Positions 1 through 10,952 of a DNA stretch of 20,222 nucleotides are shown piece after piece. The stretch covers positions 1 through 20,222 of the forward strand of contig ATSW01006592.1 in assembly GCA_000444245.1 (NCBI GenBank), written 5' to 3'. Source of the DNA: Botryllus schlosseri (lineage: Eukaryota; Chordata; Ascidiacea; Stolidobranchia; Styelidae). The notes below the pieces were generated by a model. That model was not told where the DNA came from and ran no database searches. It saw nothing but the letters and a program-made list of their open reading frames with translations. The stretch's first letter is position 1. Every line of letters starts with the position of its first letter. Made by a program: the position numbers and the translations under genes.

Positions 1-1005
1 GGCACCACATATCAAGACCCTTTTTTGAAATTCAAAAATTTTCATTTTTCACTCCACCCTACTCGATAATACTTTGGTTAGGTGTTTGGTACGAATGATT
101 AACTTCAGAATTACACGAAACAATAACTTCACATTGTCGATTTATTCACTGAAAGCTTTTCCAATGAATCTCATCAGCTGCGAACGTCAGTAGAATGGTC
201 AATAGAATTCCAAATGTAGGAAATATGAATTTGATACATGGTATTGCTGACGTTCGTTGGTGATGAGAGTCAGTCGAAAAGCTTTTAGTGAATAAATTAA
301 CAATATCATGCTATCACTTACTGTAGTTCGACAGTTCATTACCTCAAATGGCTATTTAAACAGATGAAGCGCTGATTTTCTTCGCGAAATAAGCCAGAAT
401 CATTTATTTTCGAAGCGACTGAAACCCTGTCTGTGACAAATTGAGTTGTGCGGATGTTTATCTTGAGTTTCCTTTCTTAGAATAAATGGCTGTGAAGTAA
501 ACGATAGGCTGTCAGTTTTCCACCTATAAAACAGTATTTCATTGAACGATTCATTCGGTTGTCGAGAATGTGAAGTTTAACAATTATAATGACTATCAGC
601 AAGGCATTGGAAAACTGAGTTTCATTCTGAATTCGACAGTTTTTATAATTGATCAACTAAGAACGTTCCCGCAGAGTAGCCCTGGATCAATTAGGATTGG
701 ATTTAAGGCAATGTTCTTTTGGAACTTACACAGTATAACGGCAAGATTCTTAGTATAACGGTATGGCTTCCACACTCGGTACAGTGTGTCGACGCATATT
801 GTGTTGTTTTACACATCTCGCATCGGCGCATCAGTCACTAGTTCATAATTATCGCATCCTAATTTGACTAAAAGCAGGGCTAGCTCTTCTAGTTCAAGTC
901 AGAGAACAGTAAATTGATGGAAAAAAATATCAATTCCACAATTTGTGGATTACCAAGGGTTATATTTACAAGATGCTAATGCTTATTCTCTCTATTTTTC
1001 TCCAG
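1..1005. other. Non-coding, probably SULF intron
   Basis: No exon of SULF or any other recognisable gene was found here on either strand; the short open frames show no family resemblance. The stretch ends in a polypyrimidine tract and CAG at 1003-1005, the 3' splice site of the first SULF exon in the window. Positions 132-306 hold a long inverted repeat, listed separately. Assignment to the SULF intron is an inference from position, because the upstream catalytic exons lie outside the window. Confidence 0.5.
132..306. repeat. Long imperfect inverted repeat, MITE or foldback candidate
   Basis: The left arm (about 132-190) and the right arm (about 247-306) are reverse complements over roughly 58-60 bases, with scattered mismatches and a few small indels; the loop is about 56 bases. 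The shared core reads TTTATTCACT then AAAGCTTTT on the left, and runs inward to CGAACGTCAG. No convincing target-site duplication is visible at the outer edges, so the transposon superfamily cannot be named. It is a degenerate MITE or a foldback sequence. Confidence 0.6.
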
Positions 1006-4000
1006 CGTTCCTCAATTAACGGTCAACGAACTAACAAGAGCATGGTTTTGACCAACAGCTGTCGACTCTATATGCCGAATTTTGAGATACGGTGCTTGGA
1101 GGATCTGTACAGTGACCCCAATCTGTGGGTGAGACATATGGGTCACCTGGCGAGGAGTGTCAAGACGCTGCAATTCAGAATGAAGTGAGATTGTTTGTAC
1201 GTTTGTAAAATAATTCTTTTGATGGGTCCCAGACGAATTATACAGGGTTCATTTCCAAATACTGGGAGCGGAGTGGCTTTTAAACAGTTGTAGGCGTAAT
1301 ATAGAAATGTAAAGTTGTCAGACAAACTTACGTCATGTAAGAAATAATGTTTCTCTCTGTCAGCAAGTTTACTTGGAAGCTGGTTCGACATGAATGCTAT
1401 TATGACATCAGTAAATCAATGCTATGGTGTTGTCAAGTAATTGAATTTCATCAATTGTTATTTCGTAAATGAAGAATCGCGCGCCATAACTGTAACTTGC
1501 AAACTTGATAGATACATGAAGACTCTTCGCAAATGCCTGAACAGCTACGATTTGCTCAATTCAAATCAACATTGTGACTGCCCACCTCCGTCTCTGAAGC
1601 CGAGGTCGGCTAAAACGAATATCACGCATCCTCTGGATGAAGAGTGAGTATTGCACGCAGAGGTGGTCATTAACGAAATACTTGTACCTTTTTGTAGTAC
1701 GCAAGTTGAGTATGCCCACTTGCACTGCTTACTCGAGTGGCTATATTTTTAGACCATTTTCAGGTATAACTGTATACTTTCAAACTATGGATATTGTAAT
1801 CTAGAAAGTGGTTTTGGGTTACGTTTGTATCGTATTTACGAGTTACATTGTCATCGGGCCGAAACAGTCCTGCACACTGTACCTTCACTAGTGGCACGCA
1901 AGACCTAATGTATTCAGTCTACGATTTGTTGTCTTTAGCAGTAAACCACTATAAATACACACGATGCGCAATTACTACAGTTGTACATCAATTTCACGAT
2001 GGTAACATCGAGCCATACCAGATTAAGATCAAAGAAACCAAGCACCCAGTAATATTGGCTACCTAGGCGACTAGGGCAAACATACCAATGCATCAGTGTA
2101 GCAAGGAAGATGATTTTCCGGCTATCTGGTTAGCATACTAATGCACCAGTACAGCAAGAACAAGAAATTTTAACCATGTCGAAACCAGAGCATACCTTAA
2201 TTCAGAATATATGAAGTACAGATACATCGCAGTCGAATACGGACTACGAAGGAGAATGTTTGCTACTGTGCGTGATTCGTATGAAAACCGTTTTTAACGT
2301 GACCACAAAGCCCAGCCTGTTAAAACAGGTCCTTGCTTCAAAATATGCCGAAAAGAATAATTGAGATCCCTGCCTCGATGTGCTAGTGCGAGGATTGCGG
2401 CCATTAAATGGCCAAGATCGTCCAATTGAGCCTCGATAATGGACATATTCTCCTACGTACTTTTGAAATATTACGTGTGAAATAGAGCTCGGTGATCACT
2501 CAACTCATAAACGAACTGCTAATTGTATGTACTGATCAAAATCAAGATTTTTATAGCAACCATCTGTGCTCGAGCCTAGGGTGCGGACCCCGATTCCAAC
2601 TCTGCGAATGATGATATGGTATTGGGTTCTTTTCATTGCTATGTGTGACTAGTAATTCAACTGAAAATCTATTATATGCTTACAGTCGTATTGAGTATAG
2701 TTCGGTAAAATAGAAGTAATACTACAACCAGTTCTTAACTCTAACATGCATCTACCCTACTCCAAACAAACTGACATGTGTCGATGTGGGTCACAACAGT
2801 AAACAGTATCATACTTTATGTCTGTTCTTGCTTTTAACCCCGGCGTTCATGATTCACTCTCCAGGAGAGCGACAGAGGAACGCGAATTCGAGGAGCAGCG
2901 AAAAATCTACCAGCAACAACGCGAGGTGAACAGAGCGCTGAAGGAGGCGAATCTGGCCAAGAAGCAGCGTAAGATCCGGAAGAAGATGAAGGCCGAGACG
3001 AGACGCTGCGGATATCAGGGACTTACTTGTTTCGTTCTGAGTAACAAGACGTGGACTTCGCAGCCGGTGTGGACCGGTAAGCTCCGATTTATTCTGTTTT
3101 CACCGGCTTTTCCGACTGTTGGCGGCAGGATTGTGGCCTAATGACCCGAGTTGCAATTTTTTGTCGACTTGAATTGAATCATAGAAAATGATAGGAAATG
3201 ATTCAACTCTTCTTGATCTTCGATCTCTTTGAATAAACCTGAGAGAGTGAGAAAAATGAGTATATTATCAATTCGAGGCATTCGATAACAGCCAAGAGTT
3301 GAGTTGAAACCTACTTCAAATCAATAATGAAGAGTTGAACTTGGACTCGGACTTGACGGTGAATTGAAAATGACGCAACTTGACTCGAGTCAAAATTATA
3401 CAAGTAAGATTGACTTGTGACTAGGAACCTTGTGGCTTGGTTACATCCCAGTTCGGCGCTGACATTTTCGTGCCCTGGTGGTTGATACGACCATGCAACA
3501 TTTATTAGCATAAATTGCGTAGCAGTATCTACCTTAAACTTACTATATCAGGAAGAACATGTGGGTTTTTAATTACTGATATTGTGACACATTGCTCGCA
3601 TGTCGTATCCCATTGTTATATTATTTGAGGTCATCTTTGTCCTAGTGTTGGTATTCAGGTAATTGGTTAAGTATAGACCTGCCTACAAGTTTCTATGTTT
3701 ATGTCTATTAGAGGTTGTTTAGATGACCTGATAACCTGCTGTGTTTTCTAACTACCCTGTAATTGTTTGGTGTCAAACAAACCCAATTTTATTAACCAAG
3801 GGGTGTGTGGTAATTGTTCAATTACCATTTTCTCCCATACAATCAACAGGATATTAGTTTTACCTGTATGNTGTGAGCTCATCTTTGCTTGTATTCTCCC
3901 AGGTGACAATCAGTGCTATTGCACCAATTCGAACAATAACACATATTGGTGTGTGCGGATAATCAACGAACACACAGATGCCGTCTATTGCCAATTTATC

Positions 4001-7000
4001 ACCGGATTCAGGGAATATTTCAACATGATTGTAGATCCCTACCAGGTATGCTACGCTAATTCTATGCCAGGGCTTGCAAATAGAAGGTCATAAAGTGCTT
4101 CCTGTCCGGGTCGCGGAGAGTTTTAAATCTGCCATAAATATAAGCGTCCCATAATATTAGAATTGTTACGGAAAATTGCAGAATAGTGGAAGACTGCGTT
4201 ATCGACACATCATATCACAGCAATGTATTAACCGTATGCGTGGATCACCTTGCCATAGGGGCGATTTTGTGAGACAATGGGGCAAAAATATCAAAAGGGG
4301 TGATTCGGGTGACAAAAATGCCAAGGGGAAAAAATTCCAAGTGCTCAGGCTTTTACTTTCAGTTTCTTGCGGAGTTAAATTTTCAATCGATGGACATTTG
4401 ATGCTAAAATGATTCAATGATTTCCTGTTGTACAATTAACAATGAATATGCCTAATGCGCCCAGTAATATTATATCTTTTGTCATGATTGCTCTATATAT
4501 CGTATTGTTAGCTTCATATTACGATTATTGGGTTCAACGATAGCAGAAGTCTAAAAAACATAGTCAAGACTATGCAAAACAGTTAGTGGTTATTTTATGT
4601 CTCTAACTCTGACGTATGGAGGCCTATATATAATTTGTTGAGCCTTATCCACTTGCATTGTTATAGATGTAATACGCTCGGCATTACTGCTTTTGTTTCG
4701 TCCAACATCAAAACTATCTAACAAAACTACTTGAGTTTGTAATGCATATCAATAAAACATGTACTTAAGTACTAGGAAAAACAAAATTTACTTTGTTACT
4801 GATTCTTCTGGCATCTAGGGAGACAATAAAGATATGTCAAGCTTGATAGAGGGCAATCAGTTTGGGATCCACTGTTCTAAGGCACAGTTTTCACGGAATA
4901 ACTGCAAAAGAAAATTGTGTCGGCTTCGCATTCTCCTTGTGTAACTGCTCTTCCTGCGCTGATTTGATAAATGATTATTATTAGTCCGTGGATTCCCGAC
5001 CTTTTTTACACTACGGCCACCTTTGAAATTTTTGAAAAATCAATACTCCCAGACTGTTCGCAACCTAATGAAAAAAAAAATAAGAAACATTATTTTATTG
5101 GAAAAACTGGTTTACACGGTGACCTTCAGTTAGAATGATAAAATAATATAAATACAACACACAATAAACATGTTAGCACATTAATTAGTTATTATTACAT
5201 TATCAGTGAATGTGGCGGTTCGGTTGCGCTTATTTTTCCTCTGACTTCTGACAATGTCTCAATTGCTGGTTTGGTGGTAGCGGGAAGCAAGCATACTCAA
5301 GATCAAGAACTAGCTTATTGCTGTCGGAGTACTTGAAATTTTATTGAATTTTAATTGACTTCTCTTGCCATTGTAGAGCATACTTAGAGATGATATAGGC
5401 TCATGACCCCCAGGTTGGGAACCCTCAATTAAGATACTTTATATTCGCCTGTAAAATCCCTCATCATTTCGCCATTCTGTGTCTGATTTGATGCGCTATA
5501 ATTGCAGCTCGTCAGCACGGAGATGAATCTTCAGGAAAGCGAGAGGCTCGTCTATCAGGAAATGGTCAGGAAACTGCGGAATTGCAAGGGCAACANGAAT
5601 TGCACGCTGCCGCCCTTTGTCAATCCACCGGCTAATTCTTCTCTGATCAATTCTACTGCCGATGTTGACTGGCCTCTGCGCGATTTCGACATACCCAGTA
5701 CCGAAATCTTTCAGGTATTGTAGTCAGTAAGGTAGTCAGTAACAGGTAGTCAGTAGTCAGTTACAAAGTACTTCTACTGGAATGATTGCAATTGATACAC
5801 TATTTGGATTTGTATACTCGAATCATTGAGCTCAGTCCTAGTGTTGGGAGCGCTTAGGATTGTAACTGTTTGATCAAAAACATTTGTACCCTATGGCCTA
5901 AATCTCAATGGTTTGTCCATTTGGATCATTTTGCGGATCTGACCAGAATCTGGGCTTCGTCAACTGCTATCGGCTTTCATACTTATATCGTTTACATTCA
6001 GGGTAATGAAGCCGCAACTGTAATGACTACCGCACAACCGCATGATCCTCTTGACATACCGTCTGTGCGTCTCAACCACCAGACTACTACGCAACGAGGT
6101 GTGTTATGCATTTTTTACAACTTATAATCCTGGTGGGTTTACGATTCGGAGAGACAAGAGAGAGAGAGAGAGAGAGAAAAATGTCATCCTCTTTCGGTAC
6201 AAAAAATATTCACAGAACAATTATAGGCCTACTTGAATAGCGATAAAACCGGCAAAGCGGCTTGTTGCCTGAAAGTCGGAATTTCCTGATACTGGTAAAT
6301 AGGTTGAATATGAGAAGTATACTTTCTTACAACCTCTGCAAGTTTTGGGTCTTGTGAGGTAGTGCGTGAGGTAGATCACTCTCGTTTTGGCTATTCATAG
6401 CTCTGTTGCCTTGTTTGTTGGAGAGATACTGTAATATTTTTATTGTGCTTCATCCTGTAACTTTGCTCAATTCATGAATTCAGACCCCATTAGTACACCA
6501 TTATTTTAAGCAATAATGAGATCTTTTTGGTATTCTCATTTTTGAACAACTGTCAATGACAAGTGAACCCTCCGATTCTATAGATTCTCTGGCACTCTCT
6601 TGGATAATAATTCGCAATGTCATCTGAAGTACGCTAGCTACTATTGAAAACTTGTATTTTGCCGTCAAATATGCACGACGGGTATTTACACTGCAATGTT
6701 CTTAACCAAGCCCCATTAGCCGATTTTGGTGCTCAATGTACTGTGTGTTACTACTTGAGTCCTAATGAAATGTTTCACGTTTGCCTTCATTCACATGCTT
6801 CATGCCATCACTTTACTAACTCATTCCTCCTTGTGCTTTGCCTTCATAAAATCAGATGGAACACCACGCACATTCAACTCACCTAGACAACGTAAAGGAT
6901 TTCGACAAAGGTAGAATTGCCTCCATATAGTGAATTTCCACCGATATCCTTCCAATTGGATTTAATATTCTCCCCTGCATCTGTCTGATGTATATATTGA

Positions 7001-9465
7001 TGTTGTGGTGTGTGCATCTGTGCCTTTTTTATTATCTGACCCATTCTAATCAGTTGCACAAATTCCGTATGCCTTCAATCTTAAATGCATATTGTGGTAC
7101 CACACTAGTAACATCAAAATGTTTCAAAGTTACTTTTAATAACTGCATGTGTGCAACTGTGTGAAATTACACATAAACACTATCCAGTCTTCTGGATCAG
7201 GTCTTTCTAAACTGGACGTATCATAACAAATATCGTGACCACAGAGGTTATACCGATTCCACATGAAGCATAGTGCATTATAACGTGGAGCTATTGATTC
7301 GAAGACTTTACATACGCATTGATCAGTGACAATAATATACAATGCAATTCCGTGTCGGCCATGGATTGAAAATGGTCCGGAGTCATGAGTTTTTCCGTAT
7401 CTTTCTTACGTTAAGCGCCAGTCAAGTCATTTTAAGGCAGTGACTCGAGTCGGTAGGCAATGTGTGGGGCAATGTGTGTTTTACAGCCGTCAAAAATGTT
7501 TTGGTGTATACTTTAGTAGCTCATTATTAAATAATAAGTAAAACTACTTGTGTCAATGAATAGATGTTTCTTTTTTAAATTTATGAGAGGTAAACGGGAT
7601 GCTATTCTTTAGATACCGGTTTATTCGATTTGATGATTGATTTTCTATACCTTGCAAAGAAGCAGTGTTTATTGTTTTCATTCAAGGTGCATATTGCTGT
7701 AACAAAATGAAATATGGTTTGGTATAATATGCTGGAATATAATTCAAAATCTGTTTTAGTGTTCTTAATTTTCATGTGTTATTATGTAATTTCCGAGGTC
7801 GATTAACTGTGTTATTTTTGATTTATTTGACTTCAAGACCAGCGGTATGGGTATTGGACATTTCAACAATTCGAACAGTGTGCTATAGTTCTTTATTTTT
7901 TTAAGTGATATCTGTCATTACTGATAATAGAGTATGATCCTTAATTGGTTTAGAAACTATGGATTGATTGGATTACCTATTATTGTTGAGTTACCCCTCT
8001 CAAAAAAGCAGCGGCTGCCCATACAACTATGGGAAATATACTTCCGTTAGGTACATAATGTTAATTTTGTTATCCAGGAAAAGGCAGAGGGGGTTGGAGC
8101 AAACCCAAATCCCGGACGAGAGGTCGCGGATCAAAGCCAAAGTATCCCAAAAAAAGAAAACTGCGAAAGCACCCAGGGTATGACAGCCTGTGCAATTCTA
8201 TTGTTTCATTTGTCGGAGTTGTAGCAAACATATATTTATGCTTTGCAAATTTTCATAGCCAGAGGTTAACCAGGTCGATTAAAAAGAGTTAAATAAGCCA
8301 TTTATCAGATTTGATAGTAGTCAATCTGTCTTATTATTACGGCTGGGAAATCATAATTGTGGCCTCCCGGAGCTTGCCAGGATCTTGAATATATCATCAG
8401 AGAATCGAGATTAAAAAGATGGTGAATTTGCAATTTCCATGGAGCCGTGATAGACTAGGTTTCATGAAATAATATTTCTCTTCATTGATTTTTCTATTAT
8501 CCTGAATGTTTTCATTTCAAAGATTTCATAAATCGTGTTGATTTTCGTACAGTAATAAAAGAATGTCGGGACAGGTTTATTAAGCTTGATAATTTCCTTC
8601 ATCCGCGCGGGACGACTCTTGGTATTACCAGAAAACGAAACGCAATACCGGTATCGCATGTTGACAACCGCCAAACATTTCAATAAATGTGTGACAGGGA
8701 ACCACGCTTGCGTGGGATAAACACTTGCTGAGAGTTGCATATGTTTAATTTTTGGTTTACTCATGATGTGGTATCCATCCTGTGTTAGCGTTGACAACAT
8801 CAGTCACACTGTACTCTAAGCTTGGAAACATCGAAGTTGTATTGTTATAACTCTTGAATTTTCACCATTTCCACATTTGAGATGTCAGATCGGGTCATAT
8901 GTAGGCCTACTTCAGCATAAATGAAATGAAACTGTAAGTGGTGCGACCGGCATTTTAGGGGTAATTACGCCTGACTTCGCGGCTCTCGGTTGGTTCTATG
9001 TGACGGGAACGTGAAATGGGTTCAAATGGCTCTTTGTATGCTGAAGATTGCCGACCCTGGATTCGGGGTACACAAATACTTTTGGCGCGACCCAAAAATA
9101 ATGCTTCCTATTTTGCAACATCAATGAATCTCGCAAAGCGCAGGAAAATTTTCCAAGTTGAAGAAGTCTTCAAAAAATGCTAATATTTTCACTGTCGAAG
9201 TAATGTTAAAACTTCATTCGAGTATTCTTGTGAAAAGGTAGGGTGTTTAATATTAAGCATGAATTTTCGGCCTGTTAAACCCATAATATGTGATGTGTGT
9301 CTCCAAGTATACTTCACGGACCTTGTTTACTTCAGATTCCCCGACCGAATAGGCGCTGGAAGTATGGGCGGCGCACCAGGTTGGACAACCCCTTCAGCCC
9401 AAGGGCACAGAACGTTTCGCGGCCAAAGGAGAAGAACAAAAAAACGCTTCAATAGAAGGATATAG
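1006..9465 (+). CDS. SULF: Extracellular sulfatase (heparan-sulfate 6-O-endosulfatase) SULF, C-terminal half
   Basis: Eight exons: 1006-1184, 1512-1643, 2865-3076, 3903-4045, 5508-5714, 6002-6098, 8078-8177 and 9336-9465. All have GT-AG borders and matching phases, for 1200 nt or 399 residues plus stop. SULF enzymes trim 6-O-sulfates from heparan sulfate at the cell surface and so tune growth-factor signalling. The catalytic domain lies upstream of this window. Seen here are a Cys-bearing stretch ([20 protein letters not shown]), CDC in exon 2, a charged coiled-coil region ending in Lys/Arg and GLTCF (exon 3), and the family hallmark NNNTYWCVR followed by TGFREYF and DPYQ (exon 4). Exon 5 carries NCKG. 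Exons 1-5 match vertebrate SULF1/2 in order. Exons 6-8 are joined by phase alone and encode a Lys/Arg/Gly-rich tail instead of the vertebrate ending. Position 5596 is N, giving one unknown residue. The exon 2 acceptor (1510-1511) has a weak pyrimidine tract. Confidence 0.9.
2057..2160. repeat. Imperfect tandem duplication in SULF intron
   Basis: A 27-base segment at 2081-2107 recurs at 2134-2160 with five substitutions (compare CATACCAATGCATCAGTG with CATACTAATGCACCAGTA). The preceding GGCTAyCT is also repeated, so the unit is about 53 bases with small gaps. It is non-coding. Confidence 0.6.
3077..3902 (+). other. SULF intron with degenerate GACTTG/GACTCG repeats
   Basis: About 3150-3430 is enriched in degenerate GACTTG, GACTCG and GAGTTG words on both strands, including the palindrome GACTCGAGTC at 3382-3391; this looks like an eroded simple repeat. 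An 18-base hairpin, GGTAATTG-TT-CAATTACC, lies at 3809-3826. Position 3871 is an ambiguous base. The intron ends at CAG just before GTGACAATCAG. No gene is seen inside it. Confidence 0.45.
4986..5427. mobile_element. Old degenerate hAT-like non-autonomous element
   Basis: The left edge reads CCGTGGATTCCCGACCTTTT followed by ACACTACGGCCAC. The right edge, reverse-complemented, reads GAGGGTTCCCAACCTGGGGG. Both resemble the common hAT terminus CAGTGGTTCCCAACC. The inside is AT-rich and non-coding. The outermost bases are eroded and no clean 8-bp target duplication can be read, so the ends are approximate and the insertion appears old. It sits in the SULF intron between exons 4 and 5. Confidence 0.5.
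5720..5763 (+). repeat. Short tandem repeat GTAGTCAGT next to a splice donor
   Basis: GTAGTCAGT occurs four times (starting at 5720, 5732, 5746 and 5753) with short spacers, beginning only 5 bases after the GT donor at 5715-5716 of SULF exon 5. It is probably a minisatellite of recent local origin. Confidence 0.75.
6099..8077 (+). other. SULF intron, no gene recognised
   Basis: Apart from the GA microsatellite this 2-kb intron holds no recognisable gene or element. Short open frames on both strands, up to about 80 codons, have no family resemblance. TAGGCCTA occurs at 6224-6231, and GACTCGAGTC recurs near 7443. It ends with TATCCAG at 8071-8077, the acceptor of SULF exon 7. Confidence 0.5.
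6151..6180. repeat. GA-rich dinucleotide microsatellite
   Basis: An almost pure run of GA dinucleotides sits inside the SULF intron, about 55 bases after the exon 6 donor. Confidence 0.85.
8178..9335 (+). other. SULF last intron, no gene recognised
   Basis: It starts with GTATGA directly after CCAGG and ends with TTTACTTCAG before ATTCCCCG. A minus-strand open frame of about 112 codons (8462-8800) has no recognisable family. Around 9050-9110 there are words such as TTGCCGACCCTGG and GGCGCGACCC that recall eroded hAT ends, but no paired terminus was found. Confidence 0.5.
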
Positions 9466-9671
9466 GCATAACACGCCGAATGCTCTGCCGAGCTTTCGCT
9501 TGCACGTTTTCGTATTTACGCTTAAAGCGGTTAATTAGTATTATATCAAGCATTAGTAGATATGAAAGCCTTTTTTTTACTTCACTCTCTCGAACATATG
9601 CCCATCAGCGGCTTATCATGATGCGTTGTGGTCGCGGCAGACAGGTATTATCATTTACCTCCGATAACCAC

Positions 9672-9677
9672 AATAAA
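9672..9677 (+). promoter_or_regulatory. Candidate polyadenylation signal for SULF
   Basis: AATAAA lies about 207 bases after the SULF stop codon. A second AATAAA is at 9797-9802. Either could direct cleavage; the choice is not visible from the sequence. Confidence 0.5.
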
Positions 9678-10329
9678 AACTAACAGCATCTGTAAGCATC
9701 GTCGACTTCATTTCGTAGTTGTTTCATGGCAATTTCACCCTCAAATTGAGCTAAAGCTAAACGAGGCTATGCGTGCTATACTTGGCGATTTTGCAAAATA
9801 AAGTGGACGACTTTGATTTGGTAATCGACAGCTGTATAATCCGCAACTAATCCAGACTGACCGACGGCCCAACAACGGCTTCTCAGCATATGTTTATTTG
9901 TTTGGATGCACGCATTCGTATTTATGTACAATTGGATATCTCTTTCAATGTAATATATTGCCGCTAGAACCGCTCGGAAGTGACTGGATTTTCGCTACGC
10001 CAAGATCGTGCGTCGTGACTATATTTTGTGATTTCAAAATTGAGTCGGACTCGAATACACAAAGCCCGATTAGTTAGAGTGGAATTGGAACACGCATTTC
10101 CAAATGATCTGTATTATTAATAGTGTACCTCAATCGGGATTTGAGAGCTGTTTATCGAGATTGCGTTGGTTGAAGTGTACCAGCTTCTGTTCTTCGGAAG
10201 GTAACTGCATGATCGCAGGACATGTTCATTTGATGTCGTTCGCAGCCGTAGCAGAATAATGACAGGAGCCTACCCTTGGTCTGATTCCGACATATCGGTT
10301 TACGGAATATACTGCCCATCCGACAAAAT

Positions 10330-10524
10330 ATCGTGGTAGTGGAGCGTCCAACTCCTTAGGTCGGTATGTGGTGGGTTCAATCCCCGACTGGGTTAGACGA
10401 GCGACCTATTCTGTAACACTGGTAGGCCTATCCGTGGCATCCCCACTCAGCATTACCGGGGTAGCATGGAGGGTGGTGCAAGACTTGGAAAGCTTTAGAG
10501 ACCTAGGTTGTCCAGCGACATGCA
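10330..10524 (+). repeat. tRNA-derived SINE copy 1
   Basis: The head is tRNA-like: it includes TGGTAGTGGAGCGTCC and a clear RNA polymerase III B box, GGTTCAATCC, at 10374-10383, followed by CCGACTGGG. The body (GTTAGACGAGCGACC, then CACTCAGCA, GGGTAGCATGGAGGGTG and GACCTAGG) matches in order the reverse complement of 14772-14975, so these are two members of one family. The boundaries are approximate and no target duplication was identified. Confidence 0.7.
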
Positions 10525-10532
10525 CTCATGAT

Positions 10533-10952
10533 TAGGGCGATTTTTTTTTACCTAAAACGGTAGATCTTGACCTAAAAAAATCAAAATTTTGGCCTTAAAA
10601 AACTTCATCTTGACCCAACGTGTGCAAATTAGGTGTTTTCCCACACAATGTTAGAATTGTATACTACTTATCTTCATTTCCGGTAGGAACTGTTAGTCCT
10701 TACGAAGTCGTTTGGCCTGAAAAAACTTTTCTGACTTAAAAACTGTTTCATTTGAATGTTTATGATTCACAATGGGCCGTCTACGACGGTAGGCCTATTT
10801 TCCCATAAAGTAGGCTATAAGCTGTAAAATGTCAAATGATAAGTTCACCGACAGTTCAAAATCTACGGTACAAACAAAATGCAGGTTGCAAAAAAATTTT
10901 GGCTTTGTAAACAATTTTTGACTTTTTTTGACATGTCAAAAAAATCGCCCTG
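10533..10952. mobile_element. 420-bp MITE, probably hAT superfamily
   Basis: The ends are inverted repeats: TAGGGCGATTTTTTTTTACC on the left, and AAAAAAATCGCCCTG on the right. The flanks are CTCATGAT (10525-10532) and CTCATAAT (10953-10960), an 8-bp duplication with one mismatch. The interior is AT-rich with poly-A and poly-T runs and has no coding capacity. The 8-bp duplication and the C/TAGGG terminus fit a hAT-type MITE. It abuts the end of the SINE, so it may have inserted at the SINE tail. Confidence 0.75.

Noticed and set aside
570-758. 62-codon open frame that could have been an upstream SULF exon
   Set aside because: The sequence has no similarity to the SULF region expected before exon 1006-1184 and is not bounded by good splice sites.
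4176-4435. Overlapping open frames on both strands (about 78 codons each)
   Set aside because: They shadow each other, lie in a SULF intron and resemble no family.
8078-8183. Direct splicing of SULF exon 5 to exon 7, which would read exon 7 in another frame ([13 protein letters not shown])
   Set aside because: The exon at 6002-6098 has good splice sites and matching phases on both sides, and the resulting frame continues cleanly to the exon at 9336.
8462-8800. 112-codon open frame on the minus strand
   Set aside because: No recognisable domain, AT-rich codon use like the surrounding intron, and no splice or start context; probably chance.
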